Shown: positions 40,164-49,827 of the stretch, piece after piece | Layout: each line of letters begins with the position of its first letter | Position numbering within the stretch: the stretch's first letter is position 1 | Source: Bradyrhizobium diversitatis | Lineage (GTDB): Bacteria > Pseudomonadota > Alphaproteobacteria > Rhizobiales > Xanthobacteraceae | Assembly: GCF_016031635.1 (NCBI RefSeq) | Contig: NZ_JACEGD010000040.1 | Coordinates: forward strand, 124,001 to 188,000 | Direction of reading: 5' to 3' | Length of the DNA stretch: 64,000 nt | Position numbers and translations under genes: made by a program | The notes under the pieces: generated by a model | The model's database searches: none | The model's input: only the letters and a program-made list of their open reading frames with translations | Told to the model about the DNA's origin: nothing

Positions 40164-42238
40164 AGCGCCCCCGCGAAGGCGAGCACGGAACGCGGCGGCG
40201 CCTTGCTGTCGCTCCCGGGCAGAAAGTCGATCGTATTCAGCTTGGCATCGGTCGTGTTCAGGAGCTGCTGCCAGCTCTTGTATTCGGTCATCTTGGGCAA
40301 TTTGAATGCGATCTCTTCGGGAGCGGCGTTCAGTACGATAAAGATCGCGGCCCCGCCCGGTTCCATCGGGCCCATCACATAGGAGAGAAACCGCCCATCC
40401 GGGAATGTCCAGTCGCTCTCCGTCATCTCGTCGCCGGCGGGCGTCAGCCACAATGCGCCGTAGGAGACGCCGTCCTTGGGACGGCCGTCGAGCCAGCGAT
40501 GGCTGCGCAGTTGCGAGAAACGGCGGCGGATGTCGGCGAGCTGGGCGACGAAGTCGATCATGTCGTCGCCGTCCTTGCCGAGGTTGTCCCAGCCGACCCA
40601 GCCAACCTCGTTGTCCTGGCAATAGGCGTTGTTGTTGCCGGACTGCGAGTTGCCGACCTCGTCGCCGGCGAGGATCAGCGGAACGCCTTGCGCCAGCATC
40701 AGGCAGGCCAGCACGTTCTTGCGCAGCTGCCGGCGCAGGCTGATGATATCAGGATCGTCGGTCGGCCCCTCGACGCCGCAATTGTTGCTGTGATTGTCGT
40801 TGGAGCCGTCGCGATTGTCCTCGCCGTTGGCCTCGTTGTGCTTCTCGTTGTAGCTGAAGAGGTCGGCGAGCGTGAAGCCGTCGTGCACGGTGATGTGGTT
40901 GATGCTGGCGCGCGGCCTCCGTCCGTCGTGATTGAACAGGTCGGACGAGGCGGTCATGCGGCTGGAAATGTCGCCGATCAGGCTGCCTTCGCCGCTCCAG
41001 TAGCGGCGCATGGCGCTGCGATAGCGGTCGTTCCACTCCGACCATTGCGAGGGGAAGGCGCCGACCTGGTAGCCGCCGAGGCCGAGGTCCCATGGCTCGG
41101 CGACGAGCTTGACGGTCGCCAGCACCGGATCCTGCCGGACCGCGGTCAGGAACGAGCTGCCGCGATCGAAGCCGTTCGGCCCGCGCGCCAGCGTGGTGGC
41201 GAGGTCGAAGCGGAAGCCGTCGACGTGGCAGACCTCGACCCAGTAGCGCAAGGAATCCATCACCATCTGCAGCACGCGCGGATGGGTGAGGTTCACCGAC
41301 GAGCCGCAGCCGGTGAAGTCGTCGTAATAGCGCGGGTTCTCGCGGTTCAGCCAGTAGTAGGAAGCGTTGTCGATGCCGCGATAGCACAGCGTCGGGCCGA
41401 GATGGTTGCCCTCGGCGGTGTGGTTGTAGACGACGTCGAGCATCACCTCGATGCCGGCATCGTGCAGCCGCGCCACCGTGGTGCGGAAGGAATCCAGTGC
41501 ATTGTCCTGGGCGTAGCGAGGCTCGGGCGCGAAGAAGGACAGCGTATTGTAGCCCCAGTAGTTGGCGAGCTTTTTCTCCACGAGGATGCGGTCGTCGACG
41601 AAGCTGTGGATCGGCAGCAGCTCGACCGTGGTGACGCCGAGCCTCTTCAGGTGCTCGATCATCGCCGGCGAGGACAGGCCGCCATAGGTGCCGCGCAGAT
41701 TCGGCGGCACGTCGTCGCGCTTCTGCGTCAGGCCCTTGACGTGGGCCTCGTAGATGATGGTGTCCTCCCAGGGGATGTTGGGGCGGATCTCGCGGCGGCC
41801 CCAGTTGAAGGTCTCGTCGACCACAACGGCCTTCGGCATGCCCCGCGCATTGTCGCGCCGGTCGAAGGACAGGTCCTCGCGCGGGCTCCCGGTGCGGTAG
41901 GCAAAATGCGCATCGCTCCAGACCAGCCGTCCGGCAAGCCGCTTGGCATAGGGGTCGAGCACCAGCTTGTTGGCGTTGAAGCGGTGACCGTGCTCGGGCT
42001 CGTACGGGCCGTGCACGCGGTAGCCGTAGAGCTGGCCGGGGGAGACGTCGTTGAGATAACCGTGCCAGACATCCTCGGTCTTCTCTGGCAATTCGACGCG
42101 CTCGAGCTCGCGGCGGCCTTGTGCGTCGAACAGGCAGAGCTCGACCTTCTGCGCGTTGGCGGAGAACAGCGCGAAATTGGTGCCGCGTCCGTCCCAGCTT
42201 GCGCCGAGGCGTGCGGGCGATCCAGCAGTCAGGCGCAT
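40160..42238 (-). CDS. glgX: Glycogen debranching enzyme GlgX (isoamylase type)
   Basis: A 692-residue GH13 enzyme with an N-terminal CBM48 domain (GSPARLGASWDGRGTNFALFSANAQKVELCLFD), catalytic Asp in VDGFRFDLATTLARG, Glu in KLVAEPWDLG and the DEVGNSQSGNNNAYCQDNEVGWVGW block typical of GlgX/TreX. It hydrolyses alpha-1,6 branches; next to treY and treZ it would serve as TreX and supply linear chains for trehalose formation. It starts 3 nt after glgB ends. Confidence 0.95.
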   Translation of the reverse strand: MRLTAGSPARLGASWDGRGTNFALFSANAQKVELCLFDAQGRRELERVELPEKTEDVWHGYLNDVSPGQLYGYRVHGPYEPEHGHRFNANKLVLDPYAKRLAGRLVWSDAHFAYRTGSPREDLSFDRRDNARGMPKAVVVDETFNWGRREIRPNIPWEDTIIYEAHVKGLTQKRDDVPPNLRGTYGGLSSPAMIEHLKRLGVTTVELLPIHSFVDDRILVEKKLANYWGYNTLSFFAPEPRYAQDNALDSFRTTVARLHDAGIEVMLDVVYNHTAEGNHLGPTLCYRGIDNASYYWLNRENPRYYDDFTGCGSSVNLTHPRVLQMVMDSLRYWVEVCHVDGFRFDLATTLARGPNGFDRGSSFLTAVRQDPVLATVKLVAEPWDLGLGGYQVGAFPSQWSEWNDRYRSAMRRYWSGEGSLIGDISSRMTASSDLFNHDGRRPRASINHITVHDGFTLADLFSYNEKHNEANGEDNRDGSNDNHSNNCGVEGPTDDPDIISLRRQLRKNVLACLMLAQGVPLILAGDEVGNSQSGNNNAYCQDNEVGWVGWDNLGKDGDDMIDFVAQLADIRRRFSQLRSHRWLDGRPKDGVSYGALWLTPAGDEMTESDWTFPDGRFLSYVMGPMEPGGAAIFIVLNAAPEEIAFKLPKMTEYKSWQQLLNTTDAKLNTIDFLPGSDSKAPPRSVLAFAGAL

Positions 42239-42241
42239 CAG

Positions 42242-44380
42242 TCAGCTTTCCGGAACGAGGAAGATCGCAGCGAGCGGCGGAATGGTGAGGCGGAGCTCGC
42301 CGTCCTCGGCATGAACTTCGCCGATATTCCCGACATTGCTGCCGCCATAATGGGCGGAATCCGAGTTGAGCACTTCCTTCCACTTGCCGCCAAGGGGCAC
42401 GGGAACGCGATAGTTCTGGTAGACGTTCGGCGAGAAGTTGACGATCACCAGGCACCGCGCGTGCTCGTCGAATCCCTTGCGCAGCCACGCGAACACGTTA
42501 CGGTTGGCGTCATCGGTGACCAGCCATTCGAAGCCGGCCTGGTCGCAATCCATCTGGTGCAGCGCCGGCACCGCGCGATAGAGCCGGTTGAGGTCGCGGA
42601 TCAGCGCCTGGACGCCGGAATGGTATTTGTATTCGAGCAGGTGCCAGTCGAGCGACTGGTCGTGATTCCATTCGCGGCTCTGCGCGATCTCGGCACCCAT
42701 GAACAGCAGCTTCTTGCCGGGATGGCCGAACATGAAGCTGTAATAGGCGCGCAAATTGGCGAAGCGCTGCCACTCGTCGCCGGGCATGCGGCCGAGGATG
42801 GAGCGCTTGCCGTGCACGACCTCGTCATGCGACAGAGGCAGGATGAAGTTTTCGGAGAAGGCGTAGTGCAGGCCGAACAGGATCTCGCCGTGATGGTGCT
42901 TGCGGTAGATCGGATCCTTGCTGATGTAGCTCAGCGTGTCGTGCATCCACCCCATGTTCCACTTGTAGCCGAAGCCGAGCCCGCCGAATTCGACCGGGCG
43001 CGAGACTTGCGGCCAGGCGGTGGACTCCTCGGCGGCCGTGGTCGCCTGCGGGAAGCGGGCGAACACTTCCGTGTTGAAGCGGCGCAGGAAGTCGATCGCC
43101 TCGATGTTCTCGCGGCCGCCATACTGGTTCGGAATCCACGCGCCGGGCGGGCGGCTGTAGTCGAGATAGAGCATGGACGCGACCGCATCGACGCGCAGGC
43201 CGTCGATCGCATAGCGCTCCAGCCAGAACAGCGCATTCGACACCAGGAAGTTCGTCACTTCGGTGCGGCCGTAATTGTAGATCAGCGTGCCCCAGTCGAG
43301 GTGGCGCCCCTGCAGCGGGTTGGCGTGCTCGTAGAGCGAGGTGCCGTCGAAATGGCCGAGCCCGTGCGGATCGTCGGGGAAATGACCGGGCACCCAGTCG
43401 AGCAGCACGCCGATGCCTTCGCGGTGGCAGGCATCGACCAGTGTCGCAAACTCGTCGGGTGTGCCAAAGCGGCTGGTCGGCGCATAGAGTCCGGTCGGCT
43501 GGTAGCCCCACGATCCGTCGAAGGGATGCTCGCTCACGGGAAGGAATTCGAGATGGGTGAAGCCCATGTCGCGGGCGTAGGCCGGCAGCTGCTCGGCCAG
43601 CTCGCGATAGGTCAGCCATTCATTATCGTTCTTGCGCCGCCACGAGCCGAGATGGACCTCGTAGATCGACATCGGCGCCGATAGTGAATTGATGCCGTCG
43701 GGCGCCGGCCGCGGCCGCGGCAGGTGCGCTTCGTCGAACACGATGGACGCCGTCTTCGGCCGCACCTCGCTCGCGAATGCCAGCGGATCGGATTTCAGCG
43801 GAATCAGATGACCATGCGGGCCGATGATCTCGAACTTGTAGTGATCGCCGGTCTTCGCATGGGGGATGAACAGCTCCCAATAGCCGCTGCCGCGCACCCG
43901 CATCGGATGACGCCGACCGTCCCAGAAGTTGAAGTCGCCGACCACGGACACGCGGCGCGCATTCGGCGCCAGCACCACGAAGCCGATGCCGTCGACGCCA
44001 TCGAGCTGCATCGGGTGCGCGCCGAGCTTGTCGTAGAGGCGCTGATGGGTGCCTTCGCCGAGCAGGTAGAGATCAAAATCGGTCAGGATCGGCGGAAAAC
44101 GGTAGGCGTCCTCGAACTCGACGACGTCGTTGCCGAACTTTGCGCGGAGCTGGTAGTGCTTCGAGCCATTGGGCAGGGCGCCGATGAACAGGCCGGAATC
44201 GTGGACGCGGTCGAGCGGGGCGACCTCGCCATGTTCGCCGACCGCCTCCACGTTGACGGCCTCGGGTAGAAACGCGCGCACCACGCTTCGACCACCCTCG
44301 GGATGCAGTCCGAGATAGTGGAAGGGATCGGAATGGCGGCCCTCGATGATCGCATAGGCCTCGGCAGGCAGTTTAGGCAT
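42242..44380 (-). CDS. glgB: 1,4-alpha-glucan branching enzyme
   Basis: A 712-residue GlgB with N1 and CBM48 domains (residues 1-220, including DPFHYLGLHPEGG and RRVSVVGDFNFWDGR), GH13 core with nucleophile Asp in DGLRVDAVASMLYLDYSR, Glu in TAAEESTAWPQV and third Asp in LSHDEVVHGK, and a C-terminal beta domain. It forms alpha-1,6 branches. ATG 44380 overlaps the end of the treS-maltokinase gene by 8 nt. Its position after treS-mak and glgE fits the maltose-1-phosphate glucan pathway. Confidence 0.97.
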   Translation of the reverse strand: MPKLPAEAYAIIEGRHSDPFHYLGLHPEGGRSVVRAFLPEAVNVEAVGEHGEVAPLDRVHDSGLFIGALPNGSKHYQLRAKFGNDVVEFEDAYRFPPILTDFDLYLLGEGTHQRLYDKLGAHPMQLDGVDGIGFVVLAPNARRVSVVGDFNFWDGRRHPMRVRGSGYWELFIPHAKTGDHYKFEIIGPHGHLIPLKSDPLAFASEVRPKTASIVFDEAHLPRPRPAPDGINSLSAPMSIYEVHLGSWRRKNDNEWLTYRELAEQLPAYARDMGFTHLEFLPVSEHPFDGSWGYQPTGLYAPTSRFGTPDEFATLVDACHREGIGVLLDWVPGHFPDDPHGLGHFDGTSLYEHANPLQGRHLDWGTLIYNYGRTEVTNFLVSNALFWLERYAIDGLRVDAVASMLYLDYSRPPGAWIPNQYGGRENIEAIDFLRRFNTEVFARFPQATTAAEESTAWPQVSRPVEFGGLGFGYKWNMGWMHDTLSYISKDPIYRKHHHGEILFGLHYAFSENFILPLSHDEVVHGKRSILGRMPGDEWQRFANLRAYYSFMFGHPGKKLLFMGAEIAQSREWNHDQSLDWHLLEYKYHSGVQALIRDLNRLYRAVPALHQMDCDQAGFEWLVTDDANRNVFAWLRKGFDEHARCLVIVNFSPNVYQNYRVPVPLGGKWKEVLNSDSAHYGGSNVGNIGEVHAEDGELRLTIPPLAAIFLVPES

Positions 44381-47300
44381 GGGCTTCGCTCTCGGCACTG
44401 GACAGAATGCGAAGCAGTCCGGTCAGCGGCGCATGCAGCCCCTCAGGCCGGTGGGACAGCTCGTACTCTACTTCGTTGAATGCGTGATCAAGCAGGAAGA
44501 ACCTCAACAGGCCGTCCGCGGCTTGCCGATCTTCCGGCCATACCCGCCGATCGGTCATGGTTTCGTGGTAGGCCGACAAGAAGGTTGCGGTCGCGCGCTC
44601 GCGCCATTCGTCGAGCGCCGCCGTGAGCCGGCCCTGCTCGTCGGAAGCGCCCTTGAGCGCGCGATTGAGAGCCGTGTCAATCGATACGTCAATCGAGTGG
44701 ATCAGGCCCGCGACGTCGCGCGCCGCCGGCGCCTTGCGCCGCTTGTCGGCCAGCGGCACACGCGGATCGCCGTCGAAGTCGATGATGAAGATATCGTCCT
44801 TCACGATCAGAGTTTGCCCCAGGCGGAAGTCGCCATGATGACGGATGTTCAACCCGCCGATCCCGGAAGGCAATAGCGCATTCAGTCGGTCGGACAGGCT
44901 CGCACGGGCCTCCGCGAGCTGATCGATCAGCGGGCGGTCCGCCTCCCGCAGGCCGTCGCGGCTCTCGGCGAGCCGGTCCAGAACCCGTTCCGCGCGTGCT
45001 TTGAGGTCGGATACCAAGCGCCTGATGTATGCGGAGCCGATCGGCTCCGGAGCGAGATCGTCCGGCTTTGCCGCGGCGAGAGCGACATGCAGCTCGCCGA
45101 GCCGGCGGCCGATCTGCGCGACGAAGTGCAGGTAAGGCGCCTGCCCCTGGGTCTCGCGGAGCTTCTCGCCCGCCGGCAACACACGCTGCTCGTCGATATA
45201 GCGATCGAGATAGCCCGTGGTCACGGTCCAGCCGTCGCCCTGGTTCTCGACATAGGCGTGCAGCACGCCGAGCGCGCTACGCCGGTCGCCCTCGACCAAC
45301 TCGACGCTGCCGAGCAGCGCCGGCGTATTGGCGAAGCGCGCGACCTCCGTGAGATAGTGGCCGATCTCGATCTCGGGGCTGATGCCGCTTTCGAGCTGGC
45401 GATAGATCTTGGCGACGTACTGATTGTCGACCAGCGCGGTGCTGTTCGACTGCTCGATCGCGCGGATGCGTTCGGGCTCCTTGATGGTGTAGTCGGCGAA
45501 ACGGCTGGTGGGCTTGAACTCCAGCCGCAGATTGTTCTCTTCGACCACCAGGTGCTGCGACAGATTGCGCAGGAACAGGCCGATGAAGATCTGGTCGGTC
45601 GCGACGTCGAGCAGCGTGCCCTCGCGTGCGCCCTGGCGCACGGCAGCGAGGGCCCTGGGGTTGAACCGCTCGCGGTCGAAGCGCACCCATTCGATCTGCA
45701 GCGGCAGCACGTAGCGCGCGGCTGCGTCCCCTTGCCTGGTCTCGAAGAACGCGATCCAGGGCCTGTTGTCGCCAATGTCGCAGAACGGCACCGCCGAGGT
45801 CAGCGCGGTCCTGATCTGCTTGGGATTGTGCTCGGGATACCACCGCGTCCGTGACAAGAAGCCCGGCAACACGTCGCGCTCGAATATGCCGCGCTCGCGA
45901 GCGAGAGAGACCCAGTTCGAATTCACCGGCACGACCAGCGTTTCGAACTCCGGCACCGCGCGCGGCGTCACCGGCTCGGACTTGTCGCGTTCCAGCAGCT
46001 GGAACCAGTAGAAGCCGTAGGGCCCGAGCGTGATCATGTAGGGCAGCTCGCCGATCGCGGGAAAGCGGGTGCGGCCGAGCATCTCCTGCGGGATGCGGTC
46101 CTTCCACGGTGACAGGTCGAGCTCGGTCGCCTGCGCGGCGCGCGAGAGATTGGCGACGCAGAGGATCACCTCGTCGCGGTATTGCCGGACATAGGCGAGC
46201 ACGGCGCGGTTGGCCGGGCGGATGAAGGTCATGCTGCCGCGGCCGAAGGCGAGCGTCGACTTGCGCACCGAGATCAGCCGTTTGGTGGCGCTGAGCAGCG
46301 AGGACAGGCTGCGCGACTGCGCCTCCACGTTTACGGATTCATAGCCGTAGACGGGATCCATGATCAGCGGCGCGTAGAGGCGGGCCGGGTCGCAGCGCGA
46401 GAAGCCGCCGTTGCGGTCCGGGCTCCACTGCATCGGCGTGCGCACGCCGTTGCGGTCGCCGAGATAGATGTTGTCGCCCATCCCGATCTCGTCGCCGTAA
46501 TAGATGATCGGCGTGCCCGGGAACGACAGCAGCAGCGAGTTCATCAGTTCGATCTTGCGGCGGTCGTTGTCCATCAGCGGCGCAAGGCGCCGGCGGATGC
46601 CGACATTGATGCGCGCGCGCGGATCGTTGGCGTAGGTGGTCCAGAGATAGTCGCGCTCGACGTCGGTGACCATCTCCAGCGTCAGCTCGTCATGGTTGCG
46701 CAGAAACAGCGCCCATTGGCAGGTCGCGGGAATATCCGGCGTCTGGCGCAGGATGTCGGTGATCGGGAAGCGGTCCTCCTGCGCGATCGCCATGTAGATG
46801 CGCGGCATCAGCGGGAAATGGTAGGCCATGTGGCATTCGTCGCCGCGGCCGAAATATTCCTGCACGTCCTCCGGCCATTGATTGGCCTCGGCGAGCAGCA
46901 GCTTGCCCTTGGCGTAGGCGTCGAGCTCCTGGCGCAGCCGCTTGATGATGGTGTGCGTCTCGGGCAGGTTCTCGTTCGAGGTGCCCTCGCGCTCGCAGAG
47001 ATAGGGAATGGCATCTAACCGGAAGCCGTCGACACCGGCGTCCAGCCAGCGCTTCATGACCTGGATGATGGCGCTGACCACGCGCGGATTGTCGAAATTG
47101 AGGTCCGGCTGGTGCGAGAAGAAGCGGTGCCAGTAGAACGCGCCGGCCTCGGGATCCCAGGTCCAGTTCGATTTCTCCGTGTCGGTGAAGATGATGCGCG
47201 TGCCCTGGTATTTCTGGTCGGTGTCGCTCCAGACATACCAGTTGCGGGCGCTGGAGCCGGGATGGCTGCGCCGCGCGCGCTTGAACCATTTGTGCTGGTC

Positions 47301-47666
47301 CGAGGTGTGGTTGACGACGAGCTCGGTGATGACGCGCAGGCCGCGCTTCTGCGCCTCCTGGATGAAGCGCTTGAAATCCTTCATCGTCCCGAAATCGGGA
47401 TTGACCGAGCCGTAATCGGCGATGTCGTAGCCGTCGTCGCGGCCGGGCGAGGGATAGAACGGCAGCAGCCACAGCGCGGTGACGCCGAGCTCCTGCAGAT
47501 AGGGCAGCTTCTCGGTCAGTCCGGCGAAGTCGCCGATGCCGTCATTGTTGCTGTCGGCGAAGGCCTTGACGTGGAGCTGGTAGATGATGGCGTCCTTGTA
47601 CCACAGCTCATCCACGATCTCCGCAGCCTCAGCCTTCTTGGTGTCGACGGAAGACAGAACATTCAT
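44373..47666 (-). CDS. treS: Trehalose synthase-maltokinase fusion (TreS-Pep2)
   Basis: A 1097-residue fusion. Residues 1-560 are TreS (GH13): WYKDAIIYQLHVKAFADSNN, nucleophile Asp218 (VDGFRLDAIPYL), Glu260 (LLLAEANQWPED) and Asp326 (FLRNHDELTLEM). Residues about 600-1097 are maltokinase, with the kinase-like catalytic segment HHGDFRLGQT near residue 945 and IIDFDGDPRVPL. TreS isomerises trehalose to maltose and the kinase makes maltose-1-phosphate, the donor for GlgE. ATG 47666 is chosen: homology starts there and an upstream in-frame extension is inside the intergenic space and glgE end. Gap of 11 nt to glgE-like gene. Confidence 0.95.
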   Translation of the reverse strand: MNVLSSVDTKKAEAAEIVDELWYKDAIIYQLHVKAFADSNNDGIGDFAGLTEKLPYLQELGVTALWLLPFYPSPGRDDGYDIADYGSVNPDFGTMKDFKRFIQEAQKRGLRVITELVVNHTSDQHKWFKRARRSHPGSSARNWYVWSDTDQKYQGTRIIFTDTEKSNWTWDPEAGAFYWHRFFSHQPDLNFDNPRVVSAIIQVMKRWLDAGVDGFRLDAIPYLCEREGTSNENLPETHTIIKRLRQELDAYAKGKLLLAEANQWPEDVQEYFGRGDECHMAYHFPLMPRIYMAIAQEDRFPITDILRQTPDIPATCQWALFLRNHDELTLEMVTDVERDYLWTTYANDPRARINVGIRRRLAPLMDNDRRKIELMNSLLLSFPGTPIIYYGDEIGMGDNIYLGDRNGVRTPMQWSPDRNGGFSRCDPARLYAPLIMDPVYGYESVNVEAQSRSLSSLLSATKRLISVRKSTLAFGRGSMTFIRPANRAVLAYVRQYRDEVILCVANLSRAAQATELDLSPWKDRIPQEMLGRTRFPAIGELPYMITLGPYGFYWFQLLERDKSEPVTPRAVPEFETLVVPVNSNWVSLARERGIFERDVLPGFLSRTRWYPEHNPKQIRTALTSAVPFCDIGDNRPWIAFFETRQGDAAARYVLPLQIEWVRFDRERFNPRALAAVRQGAREGTLLDVATDQIFIGLFLRNLSQHLVVEENNLRLEFKPTSRFADYTIKEPERIRAIEQSNSTALVDNQYVAKIYRQLESGISPEIEIGHYLTEVARFANTPALLGSVELVEGDRRSALGVLHAYVENQGDGWTVTTGYLDRYIDEQRVLPAGEKLRETQGQAPYLHFVAQIGRRLGELHVALAAAKPDDLAPEPIGSAYIRRLVSDLKARAERVLDRLAESRDGLREADRPLIDQLAEARASLSDRLNALLPSGIGGLNIRHHGDFRLGQTLIVKDDIFIIDFDGDPRVPLADKRRKAPAARDVAGLIHSIDVSIDTALNRALKGASDEQGRLTAALDEWRERATATFLSAYHETMTDRRVWPEDRQAADGLLRFFLLDHAFNEVEYELSHRPEGLHAPLTGLLRILSSAESEAHA

Positions 47667-47677
47667 GGCGTGAACCC

Positions 47678-49624
47678 TTACGCCAGGCAGCGGAACAGGA
47701 GCGCCGGGTCGCGGTCGGGATCGATACGCAACCTGATCCCGCCCCATTCGATGCGGGACCGTTCGCCGGTGAGAAGGTCTTCGAGTTCCGTCACATGGTG
47801 GCGCCGTCCACCGGCGTCAATGGTGACGTCGCCGAGCGGCAGCCAGAACTCGCGCACCCGGCGTGACAGCGCGATCACGATGACGACGGTGTTGGCCGGA
47901 TCAGCCGCCTCCTTCGCGAAGGCGATCGTCTCGCCATCCTCGATGCCGAGGAAGCGCAGATTGGCCGTCTGCTGCAGCGCCGCGTTCTCGTTGCGGACGC
48001 GATTGAGCCCGGCAATGTAGGATTTGATGTTGCCGGGCTTGTCCCAGTCGCGCTGCCTGATCTGGTACTTCTCGGAATCGAGATATTCCTCGCGGCCGGG
48101 GACCGCTTCATGCTCCAGCAGCTCCAAGCCGCTGTAGATGCCGTAATTGCCCGAGAGCGTCGCCGCCAGCGCGACGCGCGACTTGAATGCCCAGGCCTCT
48201 CCGCTCTGGAGGTGGTAGGGCAACAGGTCAGGCGTGTTGACGAACATGTGCGGACGATAAAAATCGCGTTCGGGATGGCGCGTCAGCTCGCCGAGATATT
48301 GCTCCAGCTCCCACTTTTCCGTGCGCCAGGGGAAATAGGTGAACGATTGTGCAAAGCCGAGCTTGGCGAGGCCTTTCATGAGTTTTGGCCGTGCATAGGT
48401 CTTGGAGAACAGGATCACCTCGGGGTGACGGTGGCGGATGTCGCGGATCAGCCACTCCCAGAATGCAAGCGGCGCGGTGTCGTGATTGTCGATGGCGAAG
48501 ATGGTGACGCCATGGTCGATCCAGAACAGCATGGCATCGCGAAACGCGTTCCACAGGCCGGCCCGATCCACCGAGCCGAAATCGGGGATGACGATGTCGG
48601 AATAGGGGCCGTCGGCCGTCCGGACCGAGCGGTCCGGCCGCCATTTGAACCATTCCGGATGCTGCGTCAGCCAGGGATGGTCCGGCGAGCACTGCACGGC
48701 GAAGTCGAGCGCCAGCTCGAGGCGGTATTCGAGGCAGGTCGCAACCAGTGCACGGAAATCCTCGATCGTGCCGAGCTCGGGATGCAGGGCATCGTGGCCG
48801 CCCTCGGCCGAGCCGATCGCATAGGGCGAGCCGGGATCGCCGTCACGCGCCACCGGCGCGTTGTTGCGGCCCTTGCGGCTTGTGTGGCCGATGGGATGGA
48901 TCGGCGTGAAGTAGAGCACGTCAAAGCCCATGGCGGCGATATCAGGCACGCGCGCGATGCAGTCACGCAGCGTGCCATGCCGGCCCGGCAATGCGCTCTG
49001 GCTACGCGGCATCATCTGATACCAGGCGCCAAAGCGCGCCTTGTCGCGGTCTATGGTCAGCGGGAAGAGCTGCGAGCGCGTCAGGTCGGGCCGGGACTGG
49101 CTTTCGGCCATGGCTTCTCCGAGCTCGGTTGCGAGCAGCGAAGCGACGTCACCGTTCCTTAAGTAGTCCTCGCACTGCCTGATGATGATCGCCGCTGCGT
49201 CCTGTCGCGCGCCATGCGCCTTGGTCAAAAGGCCGGCGCCCTCGATCGCATCGAGGCTGACATCGGCTCCTGTGCGCCGCTTGCGCGCGACCGCGTGAGA
49301 CCATGTGGCGAACTCATCGGTCCAGGCTTCGATCGCGTAGACATATTGGCCGGGCTCAACGGGTGTGAACGCACCGGACCAGCGGTCATTGCCGTGATGG
49401 GTCATCGGTTCGCTCCGCCATTCGCGCTCCTGCTCGCGGCGCCAGATCAGGGCGGCGGCGATCACGGCGTCGCCGCCACGATAGATGTCGGCCCAGACCT
49501 GGATCGGCTCGCCCGCGATCCGCTTCACCGCGAAGCGGCCGCCGTCGATCGAGGGATAGACATCCTCGACCAGGAAAGCGCTGCCGGCTGCGGCACTTTC
49601 GACAGTTTGAATTGTCTTGTTCAC
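47678..49624 (-). CDS. GlgE-like maltosyltransferase homologue with degenerate active site
   Basis: A 648-residue protein with the GlgE layout: N-terminal beta domain (VEDVYPSIDGGRFAVKRIAGE), GH13 barrel (IHPIGHTSRKGRNN, QCSPDHPWLTQHPEWFKWR, ANTPD-type NTPDLLPYHLQ) and C-terminal sheet. Canonical GlgE transfers maltose from maltose-1-phosphate to glucan. Here FRVDNPHTKP reads FAIDNHDTAP, so the GH13 arginine two residues before nucleophile Asp379 is Ala377. The acid/base position 29 residues on (LAEAF in GlgE) is Lys408 in LFSKTYARP, and the NPPKKY phosphate segment is TADGPY. Fold retained, chemistry doubtful. It heads the operon. Confidence 0.88.
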   Translation of the reverse strand: MNKTIQTVESAAAGSAFLVEDVYPSIDGGRFAVKRIAGEPIQVWADIYRGGDAVIAAALIWRREQEREWRSEPMTHHGNDRWSGAFTPVEPGQYVYAIEAWTDEFATWSHAVARKRRTGADVSLDAIEGAGLLTKAHGARQDAAAIIIRQCEDYLRNGDVASLLATELGEAMAESQSRPDLTRSQLFPLTIDRDKARFGAWYQMMPRSQSALPGRHGTLRDCIARVPDIAAMGFDVLYFTPIHPIGHTSRKGRNNAPVARDGDPGSPYAIGSAEGGHDALHPELGTIEDFRALVATCLEYRLELALDFAVQCSPDHPWLTQHPEWFKWRPDRSVRTADGPYSDIVIPDFGSVDRAGLWNAFRDAMLFWIDHGVTIFAIDNHDTAPLAFWEWLIRDIRHRHPEVILFSKTYARPKLMKGLAKLGFAQSFTYFPWRTEKWELEQYLGELTRHPERDFYRPHMFVNTPDLLPYHLQSGEAWAFKSRVALAATLSGNYGIYSGLELLEHEAVPGREEYLDSEKYQIRQRDWDKPGNIKSYIAGLNRVRNENAALQQTANLRFLGIEDGETIAFAKEAADPANTVVIVIALSRRVREFWLPLGDVTIDAGGRRHHVTELEDLLTGERSRIEWGGIRLRIDPDRDPALLFRCLA

Positions 49625-49687
49625 GGTGATGCCATTGACAAGAAAGCAGGAGCCCGTTTCCCTTGCCGGGAACCGACGCTTGGTACC

Positions 49688-49693
49688 ATTATA
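49688..49693 (-). promoter_or_regulatory. Possible -10 of the trehalose/glucan operon
   Basis: A perfect TATAAT on the minus strand 63 nt before the glgE-like ATG. The -35 region 16-17 nt upstream reads AATGAC, a weak match. Position in the divergent glgE-malQ gap supports a promoter but not which sigma factor. Confidence 0.4.
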
Positions 49694-49723
49694 GAAGCCG
49701 CTTGTGTGTCATTGGTTCCTTGG

Positions 49724-49749
49724 GGAACGGCAAGCGCAGTTTGCGAGTT
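49724..49749 (+). promoter_or_regulatory. Near-consensus EcfG-type promoter before malQ
   Basis: GGAAC (49724-49728), 17 nt, AGTT (49746-49749), one base from GGAAC-N17-CGTT; 78 nt before the malQ start. A companion to similar elements before prkA and between ku and ligD. Confidence 0.4.
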
Positions 49750-49827
49750 ACCCCTGACTAACCTCTTCCGCGACCTCGTTAAAATCGATGCCCTTGGCCA
49801 AACAATGGCCTGCAAGCTGCGTGCCGA

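Noticed and set aside
38415..40622. Extended form of treZ reaching into glgX
   Set aside because: The first 153 residues are basic low-complexity sequence from the glgX antiframe; the TreZ fold starts at 40163, where an ATGA overlap exists.
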